From assembly GCA_903930035.1 (NCBI GenBank), contig CAIYXG010000170.1, positions 1 to 6,968 on the forward strand: a DNA stretch of 6,968 nt, written 5' to 3'. The notes under the pieces were generated by a model. It saw nothing but the letters and a program-made list of their open reading frames with translations, had not been told where the DNA came from and did no database searches. The DNA is from an uncultured Actinomycetes bacterium (lineage in GTDB: Bacteria; Actinomycetota; Acidimicrobiia; Acidimicrobiales; Microtrichaceae). This document shows, piece after piece, positions 1 through 6,827 of the stretch (position 1 is the stretch's first letter; each line of letters opens with the position of its first letter). Position numbers and translations under genes: made by a program.

Positions 1-3000
1 CGGCCGTAGACCGACCGCCGGAGATCGCCGGCCTTTGGGTCGACCATGTGGCGGATTGGCTGCACGAATGCCATTGCGCCGGTCGGCCCGGAATGTCGCC
101 ACACCGTGTCCATGAACACCATGTAGAGGTTGGTCTGCACGCCGGCGAGCACTGGTCGGAGTTGTGGCGACCCGAGCGACGCGACCACTCCTTCGGCGGA
201 TGCCACCTCGGCCAGATAGGTGGTCCGAGCGCAAGTTTCGCTCAGCACCTGCGAGCGTCGCTCCTTGCGGACGGCCTCTGCGGCCTTGTCGGTGGTTCCC
301 CACCACGGGTCGAACTCCGCCAGCACTGTGTCGTCCTGCCACGTCGGCCGCACCCACGGCGGGTTCCCCACCTGGAGGTCGAACCCACCAGCCCGGAACA
401 CGGACGCGAACTCCAGCTCCCAGTGCCACGCGCCCTCGCGCTGGGCCAGCTCCTGGGCACGCGCCAGCCACGGGAACCGCGTGGACAGCTCAGCCACCGG
501 TGAGCGATCGGCGGCGCGGGCCTGTTCCAGGTCCTCCAGGGCGTCCAGGTCGGCGAACAGGTCGAGCTGGCCGGTGGGCGTAGTGGGCTCGGGGCCGATC
601 AACGCCTCCAGCGCGCTCAGCCAGTCGGCCCACGCCGGCGGGGCCGGCGGCGCATCGCCGTCACCTGCTTCCGCGGAAGCATCGAGCGGCCAGAACCACA
701 GACCGGTCCACGCGTCCATGACCAGCCGCAGCCGGCCGAGCGCCGAATCGGGGTTGGACAGGATCCGCTCGGCGGTCTGGCGGTCGTCGTCGGGTGCGCC
801 GGCATCACCGCTGGTGCCGTACAGGCCCAGGGGGCGACGCATGCGGCGGTGCAACCTGTCGAGCACGTCGGTGGCCTCGGCCCAGAGCCGCTCCACCCCG
901 TTGGCCAGCGCGAGCAGGCGGTCACGGTCCCGACTGGTCGGCGCCTTGAGGACGGCCTTGCGCCACTCGGCCAGCGCCTTCGCTGCCTCGGGCGCGAGCT
1001 CCCTGGCCTCCTTGCGGGCCGACACCGCACCCCAGCCGTGGCCGGGCAGGAGGAAGTGGTGGACCTGGTCTTCGGCGAGCGGCTCGGCGAGTGGGCGGTC
1101 GACCGGCGGCACCACCGGCTTGGCGGCCGTTCCCTTGTCACGGGCCCACACCCCGCCTGCCGGTGCCTTGCCGAACAGCTGCTCGGTGCTCCACGTGGCG
1201 CGCCGACAGCCGATCAGGCTGTTGCCACGGCGCAGCTGCAGGCCGAACCACGGGGCCTTCAGGCCCGGGTGCATGCAGTTGAGCCACAGGCTGACCTCGG
1301 CCAGCTCGACCGCGGTGGCGTTGAGGTCGACGCCGTAGCACTGGTGGAGTGCGAAGTGCGCCTTCACCTTCTGCAGCTCGCGCTGGTAGCGCTCGGCGTC
1401 GAGCACCTCGCCGAGTTCGTCCTGAGCGCGGCGCAGGTACTCGGCGGCCAGCTGGTTGACGGCTTCGTTGAGGAACGCACCCGAGCCGAGCGCCGGCTCG
1501 CACACCGTCAGCTCCAGGATCTCGGCGGCGCGCGTGACGCCGGCCGAGCCGCCGGGGATGCGGGCGTGGTCGTCGGTGCCGAGCAGCTCGGCCAGCGCGT
1601 GGCGCACCACGCAGGAGGTGAGCACCTCGGGCGTGTAGTAGCTGGCGGACCGCTGGCGGTCCCGGCCGGCGAGTCGGTACACGAAACTGCCCTGCGCGTG
1701 GCGGACCCGCTCGACGCGACCCGACGTGGGGTCGGCGCGGGTGACGAACACGTCGTCAGGGAAGTCACCGGCGCGATCCACCGGCACCATCCACGTGCCG
1801 TCCTTGGGGTCGCCGCCCTTGGCCACCTCGTACAGGTCCTCGGTGGCGAAGAAGCCGGTGTAGGCCATGAGACCCTCGTACACCGCGCCCAGCTGGTTGA
1901 TGCCCAGCTCCGCGTACGAGATGAAACCCGCCTGGTCGTCACGGCGGCGGCCGGGCGAGACCATGAGCAGGCGCAGCACCTGTTGGAGCGCCTCGTTGCG
2001 GAGCACCACACCGTTGAGCAGCGGCGTGGCCCCCGGGTCGAACACGGTGGCGTCGAGTCCGGGGAACTCCAGGTAGTCCTCCGCGGACCGTTCGGTCTCG
2101 CCCTCCGCGGTGATGGTCAGCTGGGTGGGCTCGCCGTGGCGGCCCGCGTTGACCAGCTGGAACAACAGCTCGAGCGACTCCTGGAAGTGGCTGCCGTGGC
2201 GGGCGTGGTCGTCGTCGAGCTCGACCAGCACCAGTTCCCGCAGCCGGTCCAGGCTGTAGCCCGCCATGTAGGCGGCGTCGGAGGTGGGCAGCACCCCCAG
2301 CTCGGGGCGCGACTCGGCGTACAACAGGACGATCAACCGGTACAGGTACCGCAGGCACTGCGTGGTGAGCGCCCGGGGGTCGACTTGGTCACCGGCGAAG
2401 CGCACGTCGTGACGGCGGCGGCTCTCCTCCAGCCGCTGCGTGATCACCTCGTTGGCGAGGATCTCCACGCTGCGGCGCATGCCGTCACGCAGCTCCTTGG
2501 ACACCCCCACCGCGTGCCGCTGGCTGGCCTCACTCAACTGGTCGAGCACGCTCGTGGCGTCGCCGTCCCCGCCGAGCGCACCCGGCACCAGCGAGTCGGC
2601 CGAGAACAACGCGGCGATGGTCTCCAACTCACCACGGGCGGAGGTGTCGGCCCGCTCCAGGGCTGCGTCCAGGTCGACCGCCAGGAACCGGCCCTCGGCC
2701 CACTTGGACCGCTCGGCCAGCAGCACGACCGTGCCGGCGACCAGCAGCACGAACCGGGGTGGGTCGTCGACGCTGAACAACTCGCCCGGTGCGTCGGCGG
2801 CGGTCCACGTGACCTGCTTGCCCTGGTCGCGACGCAACTGGTCGACGAGCAGCCCACCGGTGCCGGGGTCCTCGTCGGTCGTGGCGAACGCCTCGCCGGC
2901 GAACAGGTCGTCGACGTCGGTGGCCACCCCGCAGTCGAGCGCCACCAGCAGCAGGCCCGTCGCCGTCTCCACCCGGGCCGCCACCGGCACCGACAGGGTG

Positions 3001-3356
3001 TCGGTCCCCTCGGCGCGGGGCAGCTCCAACGTGGTGCGCCCGTCCGGGTGGCCGGCACCGTCGGGCCCGGCGCCCAGTCCGAGCACCCGGACCACCACGT
3101 CGTTGAGCTCACGGGCCGCCTGGTCGCGGCGGGTCCGGCCCGCAGTGCTGGACGCGTCCCGGACGGACTCGACCGCAGCGGCGCGGGCCGGGAAGAACGC
3201 AGCTGCAGCGGAGCGCAGCCGGGTGCGGGCGGTCGGCCGGTCCTGGCCCTCGGCGACATCCCACGCGGCGCGCAAGTCCTTGAGGTCGGTGGCCAGCCGG
3301 GCGTTCAGGTAGTGGTCCGAGAAGAACTCGGCCCGGTTGGTGATGGAGTCGAACAT
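1..3356 (-). CDS. drmMI: Class 1 DISARM adenine-specific DNA methyltransferase (Eco57I/PglX-like), 3' end beyond window
   Basis: Predicted SAM-dependent N6-adenine DNA methyltransferase that would mark host DNA as self in a DISARM system. I translated it by hand from ATG 3356 (MFDSITNRAEFFSDHYLNAR) down to the window edge: 1118 codons, no stop or frameshift, so the C-terminus and most of any target-recognition region lie outside. Residues 1 to about 560 form a large N-terminal region typical of the PglX/DrmMI type, including ISYAELGINQLGAVYEGLMA from residue 479. The catalytic domain follows: SYYTPEV at 572-578, SAM-binding motif I CEPALGSGAF at 619-628, an acidic ribose-binding type segment GVDLNATAVEL near 675-685, LRRGNSLIG near 707, and catalytic motif IV NPPW at 998-1001 preceded by GGFDLQVG. 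The long spacing between motifs I and IV is usual for this type. Its ATG overlaps the helicase stop in TGATG, with a G-run (GGGGGG) about 7 nt upstream as a likely ribosome site, so translation is probably coupled. An isolated BREX-like PglX is the main alternative; the preceding SNF2 helicase favours DrmMI. Confidence 0.85.
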   Translation of the reverse strand, partial: MFDSITNRAEFFSDHYLNARLATDLKDLRAAWDVAEGQDRPTARTRLRSAAAAFFPARAAAVESVRDASSTAGRTRRDQAARELNDVVVRVLGLGAGPDGAGHPDGRTTLELPRAEGTDTLSVPVAARVETATGLLLVALDCGVATDVDDLFAGEAFATTDEDPGTGGLLVDQLRRDQGKQVTWTAADAPGELFSVDDPPRFVLLVAGTVVLLAERSKWAEGRFLAVDLDAALERADTSARGELETIAALFSADSLVPGALGGDGDATSVLDQLSEASQRHAVGVSKELRDGMRRSVEILANEVITQRLEESRRRHDVRFAGDQVDPRALTTQCLRYLYRLIVLLYAESRPELGVLPTSDAAYMAGYSLDRLRELVLVELDDDHARHGSHFQESLELLFQLVNAGRHGEPTQLTITAEGETERSAEDYLEFPGLDATVFDPGATPLLNGVVLRNEALQQVLRLLMVSPGRRRDDQAGFISYAELGINQLGAVYEGLMAYTGFFATEDLYEVAKGGDPKDGTWMVPVDRAGDFPDDVFVTRADPTSGRVERVRHAQGSFVYRLAGRDRQRSASYYTPEVLTSCVVRHALAELLGTDDHARIPGGSAGVTRAAEILELTVCEPALGSGAFLNEAVNQLAAEYLRRAQDELGEVLDAERYQRELQKVKAHFALHQCYGVDLNATAVELAEVSLWLNCMHPGLKAPWFGLQLRRGNSLIGCRRATWSTEQLFGKAPAGGVWARDKGTAAKPVVPPVDRPLAEPLAEDQVHHFLLPGHGWGAVSARKEARELAPEAAKALAEWRKAVLKAPTSRDRDRLLALANGVERLWAEATDVLDRLHRRMRRPLGLYGTSGDAGAPDDDRQTAERILSNPDSALGRLRLVMDAWTGLWFWPLDASAEAGDGDAPPAPPAWADWLSALEALIGPEPTTPTGQLDLFADLDALEDLEQARAADRSPVAELSTRFPWLARAQELAQREGAWHWELEFASVFRAGGFDLQVGNPPWVRPTWQDDTVLAEFDPWWGTTDKAAEAVRKERRSQVLSETCARTTYLAEVASAEGVVASLGSPQLRPVLAGVQTNLYMVFMDTVWRHSGPTGAMAFVQPIRHMVDPKAGDLRRSVYG

Positions 3357-6184
3357 CAGCCGCCCCCCACCGGGACCAGCACCGCCAGGACACGGACCAG
3401 CGGGTCGCCGGTGGTGCGCAGCGACTCGATGAGCCGCTCGGTGCTCCGCCTCACGTCGCCGACGTAGCGCTCACGGGTACCGCGGCGACGGTCGTCCAGC
3501 TCGAGCGCCAGTTGGTTGGAGCGTCGGGCCCACGCAGCGAGCCGGTTCGACGGCTCGGCGAGCAGCTCCTCGATCCGCGCGTCGTGGGCGGTCCGTCGCG
3601 AGTCCAGCTCGTCGCGGGCCGCGGCGACCACGGCCGGGACTAGCGCCCGGAGGGCGGCGTCGTCGACCTCCGGCCCGGTGTTGGCCATGCCCGGGCCCAC
3701 CCCGGCGCGGGTCAACACGTCGAACAGGTCCTCGACCGTGGCACCGGCTGCGGTGGATCCGACGGTGACCGCCAACCACTCGACCAACTGTGGTCGCCCC
3801 TGACCGTTGGACCACAGGCCCTGCACGCAGAACGTGGGCGCGTCGACCGCAGCCTCCACGACCGGGGCCTCGTTGCGACCCACCTGCACCAGCACCTTGT
3901 CGACCAGCCAGTCGACCAGCGGGTGCAGCGGCGAGAGGAACCCCACGTCCGGCCACTGCGAGTCGGTGGCGGCGCGGGCTGCGTCCAGCCGATCCGTGGC
4001 GACCGTCGGGTTGGCCGTCACCTTGAGCCGCTCGGTGAGCTGCTGCTCCTTCAGGAAGGCCTGCGGGAGCGCGGCGAACCGGCGGGCCAGGTCGGGCGGC
4101 GTCGCCAGCGAGAGGAACATCGGATCGCTCGACTCGGTGCGCAGGTCCAGCGACGACTCGTCGTCCACGGCGACCCGGAGCGCCTCGGTCACGAACGTGT
4201 GGAGGTCGGGGAACAACGACGGGGGCGTGAACTCGGCGACCGGACCGCCGCCGGTGTTCCCCAGCAGGAACCGCTCCAGGTCGAACTCGTCGACGGGGGC
4301 CGGCGGCACGACGTCGTCCGGGTCCACCCCGTCTCGGAGCGCCCGGGCGACCTGCTCCTCCTCCAGGTCCTCGGTGTACAGACCGAAGAGCGCTCCGGCC
4401 TCACCGAAGGCACGGTGCGCCTCGTCCTCCCGTTCGAGCAGCCGGGTCAGCACCCGGACGTCACCCCCGGCTGCGTCCGGGGTGACGACCAGCGCCCGGA
4501 TGTCGGGCCGCTCACGCTGGCCGTAGCGGTCGATCCGTCCGTTGCGCTGCTCGATGGTGATCAGCGACCACGGCAGGTCGAAGTGGACCAGGTGGTGGCA
4601 CTGGCGGTGCAGGTTCACGCCCTCGGACGCCATGTCGCCGGTGAGCAGCAGCCGCACCGGTGACTCGCCCAGGCCGAACTCCTCGATGACGTCCATCTGC
4701 TTGACGTCGGCCATGCCGCCGTGCAGCACACGCACCTGGTCGGCACCGAGCCCGAGCGCCTGCGGCACGTGGGCCGCCAGCCAGTCGAGCGTGGCGATCC
4801 GCTCCGAGAACACCACGCACCGGGTGGGCGACGACCCGCCGACGCCGATGTCCTGCAGCTGCTCGACGAGGGCCGTCAACTTGGCGGCCGACGCGTCCGG
4901 AACCTGCCCGGCCAGACCGCCCAGCCGTGCCAGCGCCTCGTCCTCGTCGGCGTGCTCGGGGAGCAGCTCGCCGGCGCGGCGCAGCGACCGGCGGCGAGTC
5001 CCGACCGTCTCGGCCAGCGCCCGGTGCGAACTCAACGCCGCCTTGAACAGCGTCCACGGGAACAGGGTCGCCCCGCTGCCGGACGTGGGCGCCGACACAC
5101 CCTCCGGCGGGTGTGTCCAGGTGGACGCCAGCTCGGCGAACACCGCCTCCTCGGCGGCGCTCGGCGTGACCGCAACGGGCTGGGGTGGCAGGCGCTCCGC
5201 CCAGTCGTCCTCGACCTCGGCCGCCACCTCCGGGTCGCCCTTGTGGCGGCGCACGTAGAGGTGCTCGATCTGAGCGGCGCGCACCTCGGACGCATCGGCC
5301 ACCGCCGTCGGGTCCAACAGGCGGACCAGTTCAGCGAAGCTCTCCACCTTGCCGTTGTGGGGCGTGGCCGAGGTCAGCAGCAGCGCCTCGGTACGCGGCG
5401 CCAGCACCTGGGCCAGCTGGTGGCGGAGCGCTCCCCTGGTCATGAGGCTGTGGCACTCGTCGATCACCACGGCGTCCCAGTGGATGCCCTCCAGGTGGTG
5501 GCGGTACCGGCCGGCGTTCTTGAGCGTGTCGATGCTGATGATGACCCGCTTGTAGAAGGTGAAGGGGTTGCGGCCCGCCGGGATGCTGCGTCGCACCCGT
5601 TGGATGCCCTCGCTGTCCAGGCGCACGAGCGGGATGGCGAACCGGGTCCACAGCTCGTGCTGGAACTGCTCCAGGATGTGCCGGGGGGTCACCACCAGGA
5701 TCCGGTCACCGCGGCCACGGCGGATCAGCTCCGAGAGGATCAGACCCACCTCCAGCGTCTTGCCCAGACCGACGGCATCGGCGATCAACAACCGCGGTCG
5801 CAGACCCGAGAGTGCCTTCTCCGCAGGGCGGCGCTGGTACTCCAGTCGCTTCAACAACTGGGCCGAGGCCACCGCCAGTCCCGGCTCGGTGGCCGGCACC
5901 GGCGTCTTGCGGATCACCGCCTCCAGGAACAGCCGGGAGTTCCGGTAGGCGGGTGAGTCGTCGGGGACGAAGCGGGTGTCCTCCGGCCGGAGCGGCTCGA
6001 TGTGGTCCAGCGTGGTGAAGAACGTGGCCTCGGTGTCCCGCACCAGCGTGGACGTGCCGACGCACCGCACCATGAGTCCGTCGGCCGGGGTCTGCTCGAC
6101 CGAGCTGACCAACCACTCCTCGTCGCGGACCACCACCTGGGCACCGCTGGCGATCAGCGGGAGCAGGGCGGTCGGGGTGCTCAC
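3356..6184 (-). CDS. drmD: DISARM SNF2/RapA-like helicase DrmD
   Basis: Predicted ATP-dependent superfamily 2 DNA translocase of a class 1 DISARM system, about 942 residues if it starts at GTG 6184. The N-terminal 70 residues look like a small beta-rich module (GAQVVVRDEEWLVSSVEQ), as in RapA-type proteins. The helicase motifs are complete: Walker A DAVGLGKT at 136-143 (Lys142), motif II VVIDECHSL with DECH at 242-245, motif III SATPHNG at 272-278, VVFSER of the second RecA lobe, GDMASEGVNLH at 516-526, and the arginine-finger motif QRNGRIDRYGQ at 546-556. About 385 C-terminal residues are of unknown function and end in an Arg/Glu-rich, probably helical stretch. No nuclease motif was seen. 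An ATG at 6430 in frame would give 1024 residues, but it overlaps the upstream gene by 122 nt and its extra 82 residues are Pro/Arg/Ser-rich like out-of-frame translation. I prefer GTG 6184; GTG 6193 is also possible, and neither has a strong Shine-Dalgarno. The family call is strong, the DISARM label moderately so. Confidence 0.88.
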   Translation of the reverse strand: MSTPTALLPLIASGAQVVVRDEEWLVSSVEQTPADGLMVRCVGTSTLVRDTEATFFTTLDHIEPLRPEDTRFVPDDSPAYRNSRLFLEAVIRKTPVPATEPGLAVASAQLLKRLEYQRRPAEKALSGLRPRLLIADAVGLGKTLEVGLILSELIRRGRGDRILVVTPRHILEQFQHELWTRFAIPLVRLDSEGIQRVRRSIPAGRNPFTFYKRVIISIDTLKNAGRYRHHLEGIHWDAVVIDECHSLMTRGALRHQLAQVLAPRTEALLLTSATPHNGKVESFAELVRLLDPTAVADASEVRAAQIEHLYVRRHKGDPEVAAEVEDDWAERLPPQPVAVTPSAAEEAVFAELASTWTHPPEGVSAPTSGSGATLFPWTLFKAALSSHRALAETVGTRRRSLRRAGELLPEHADEDEALARLGGLAGQVPDASAAKLTALVEQLQDIGVGGSSPTRCVVFSERIATLDWLAAHVPQALGLGADQVRVLHGGMADVKQMDVIEEFGLGESPVRLLLTGDMASEGVNLHRQCHHLVHFDLPWSLITIEQRNGRIDRYGQRERPDIRALVVTPDAAGGDVRVLTRLLEREDEAHRAFGEAGALFGLYTEDLEEEQVARALRDGVDPDDVVPPAPVDEFDLERFLLGNTGGGPVAEFTPPSLFPDLHTFVTEALRVAVDDESSLDLRTESSDPMFLSLATPPDLARRFAALPQAFLKEQQLTERLKVTANPTVATDRLDAARAATDSQWPDVGFLSPLHPLVDWLVDKVLVQVGRNEAPVVEAAVDAPTFCVQGLWSNGQGRPQLVEWLAVTVGSTAAGATVEDLFDVLTRAGVGPGMANTGPEVDDAALRALVPAVVAAARDELDSRRTAHDARIEELLAEPSNRLAAWARRSNQLALELDDRRRGTRERYVGDVRRSTERLIESLRTTGDPLVRVLAVLVPVGGG

Positions 6185-6243
6185 GGGGTGCACCGCCGGG
6201 CGCGGCAGCGCCCCGGTCGCTCGACGTCCCCCAGCACCCTCAT
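6181..6243 (-). CDS. Possible 20-residue leader peptide ahead of drmD
   Basis: A short frame starts at ATG 6243 and reads MRVLGDVERPGRCRARRCTP. Its TGA (6183-6181) overlaps the preferred GTG start of the helicase (6184-6182) as GTGA, the usual geometry of translational coupling. A TANNNT hexamer lies 8 nt before the ATG, so the message could be nearly leaderless. This would explain why the helicase GTG has no strong ribosome site of its own. The peptide carries two Cys codons and six Arg codons; I do not assign a sensing role. It is very short, and such frames occur by chance in GC-rich DNA, so this is a hypothesis from arrangement only. Confidence 0.3.
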   Translation of the reverse strand: MRVLGDVERPGRCRARRCTP

Positions 6244-6251
6244 CGGGCCGG

Positions 6252-6257
6252 AGACTA
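6252..6257 (-). promoter_or_regulatory. Candidate -10 element (TAGTCT) for drmD
   Basis: TAGTCT on the minus strand fits the TANNNT pattern of actinobacterial -10 elements. It sits 8 nt upstream of the leader ATG at 6243 and about 67 nt upstream of the helicase GTG, inside the gap after the small gene. No convincing -35 hexamer lies 16-19 nt further upstream. It may give the helicase and methyltransferase an internal promoter in addition to read-through from the small gene. Confidence 0.3.
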
Positions 6258-6308
6258 GCGGGCGTGTGCGACGGCCGGATCAGGACGACCGGACTGGGAT
6301 CGGCCCCG

Positions 6309-6611
6309 TCACGTCGCAGGACGCTCCGGATCGATCCCGGCGAACAGGAGCAGATCACGGAGACGGGCCACCTCGGCCTCGAGTTCCCTGATGCGCTCGG
6401 TCTGCGATGACCTGCGCTCGGTCTCCACACCCAGGTGCCGGCGCACCAGCGTGGTGAACAACTTGCCGTGACTACCCGGGCGGTTCAGGTAGCGGCGCTC
6501 CAACTCGCTCTTGTTGGCACCGGCCCGCCACTCGTCGAGCATCGCCCGAAGTGTGTCCAGATCGATGCCGTAGTCCTCGAGCTCCGCCACGTTCACACCC
6601 CCGACGACCAT
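6309..6611 (-). CDS. Small HTH-like/coiled-coil protein leading the DISARM operon
   Basis: A 100-residue protein with no family name I can assign with certainty. Residues 14-57 read as helices with a possible helix-turn-helix, rather like the DNA-binding part of resolvases or transposase leaders: LRAMLDEWRAGANKSELERR, then a loop with RPGSHGKLF, then LVRRHLGVE. Residues from about 70 on form a heptad coiled coil (TERIRELEAEVARLRDLLLF, with Ile, Leu, Val, Leu, Leu at a/d positions), which suggests a dimer. The tail is GIDPERPAT. ATG 6611 is chosen because GGAG lies 7 nt upstream; a GTG at codon 8 is less likely. The stop is 124 nt before the helicase GTG on the same strand, so it is probably the first gene of the operon and could be a repressor, an operon-specific regulator or a small structural partner. 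I recall similar small frames before drmD in actinobacterial loci, but could not check this here. Confidence 0.8.
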   Translation of the reverse strand: MVVGGVNVAELEDYGIDLDTLRAMLDEWRAGANKSELERRYLNRPGSHGKLFTTLVRRHLGVETERRSSQTERIRELEAEVARLRDLLLFAGIDPERPAT

Positions 6612-6618
6612 CAGACCA

Positions 6619-6622
6619 CTCC
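6619..6622 (-). promoter_or_regulatory. Ribosome binding site of the small operon-leading gene
   Basis: GGAG on the minus strand, 7 nt before ATG 6611. It is the clearest Shine-Dalgarno in the operon and decides the start of the small gene. Confidence 0.6.
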
Positions 6623-6795
6623 GTGATCGACCGATCCAGCAGGATGTCCAGGTCCGGGCCGAGCCATCAGGTCCGGAACCCCCGGGTCAGGCGACGAACA
6701 CTGCTGCCAGACCGGCTGAGCCGCAATGCTCTCCGGGGCTGACCGGGATCCGGAACGGAGTCGGCGTGTCTCCGCACGATGTCGCTGCCGCCGAA

Positions 6796-6801
6796 TACCC
6801 T
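6796..6801 (+). promoter_or_regulatory. Candidate -10 element (TACCCT) for the rightward gene
   Basis: TACCCT fits TANNNT and lies 26 nt before ATG 6828, which would give a leader of about 20 nt that includes the ribosome site. No TTGACA-like -35 was found at the expected distance, so the call rests on position and one hexamer. Confidence 0.3.
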
Positions 6802-6812
6802 CGCCCGGGTCC

Positions 6813-6822
6813 GGAGGGGGAG
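6813..6822 (+). promoter_or_regulatory. Strong ribosome binding site of the rightward gene
   Basis: GGAGGGGGAG ends 5 nt before ATG 6828. This purine run is the strongest Shine-Dalgarno in the window and fixes the start of the edge gene. Confidence 0.7.
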
Positions 6823-6827
6823 AACAC

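Larger units (their letters stand above)
6612..6827. promoter_or_regulatory. Divergent intergenic region with repeated TCCGGA-type motif
   Basis: This 216-bp stretch separates the leftward operon from the rightward gene and must hold promoters for both. The 8-mer pattern G[GA]TCCGG[AG], with palindromic core TCCGGA in three of the four copies, occurs at 6651-6658, 6670-6677, 6747-6754 and 6808-6815. The longer TCCGGAAC is shared by two copies (6672-6679 and 6749-6756). An 11-bp inverted repeat CGGCT-G-AGCCG lies at 6713-6723. For the leftward operon only a weak -35-like TGGACA (6650-6645) is seen, without a good -10. The repeats could be operators, but GC-rich DNA makes such words common. Confidence 0.4.

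Noticed and set aside
220..1338. 372-codon open frame on the plus strand
   Set aside because: Antisense to the methyltransferase catalytic region, Ser/Arg/Ala-rich with no recognisable domain; the minus-strand frame here carries NPPW and motif I.
2534..3259. 241-codon open frame on the minus strand
   Set aside because: Same strand but another frame than the methyltransferase; Pro/Arg/Ser-rich shadow, while the true frame is continuous through it.
1..3356. Possibility that the methyltransferase is broken, because no single closed frame with both start and stop covers it
   Set aside because: Codon-by-codon reading from 3356 to 3 shows an uninterrupted frame; the frame simply leaves the window before its stop.
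849..3467. 872-codon open frame on the plus strand
   Set aside because: It is codon-aligned antisense to the methyltransferase. In very GC-rich genes the sense codons TTA, CTA and TCA are rare, so the opposite strand stays open by default. Its product is low-complexity (Val, Leu, Gln, His, Gly rich) without motifs.
4721..5956. 411-codon open frame on the plus strand
   Set aside because: Antisense shadow of the helicase motor domain; composition is Arg/Gln/His/Gly-rich and no motif is seen.
6713..6723. Inverted repeat CGGCT-G-AGCCG as a terminator
   Set aside because: Arms of only 5 bp, a 1-nt centre too tight for a hairpin loop, and no T-run; at most a protein-binding palindrome.
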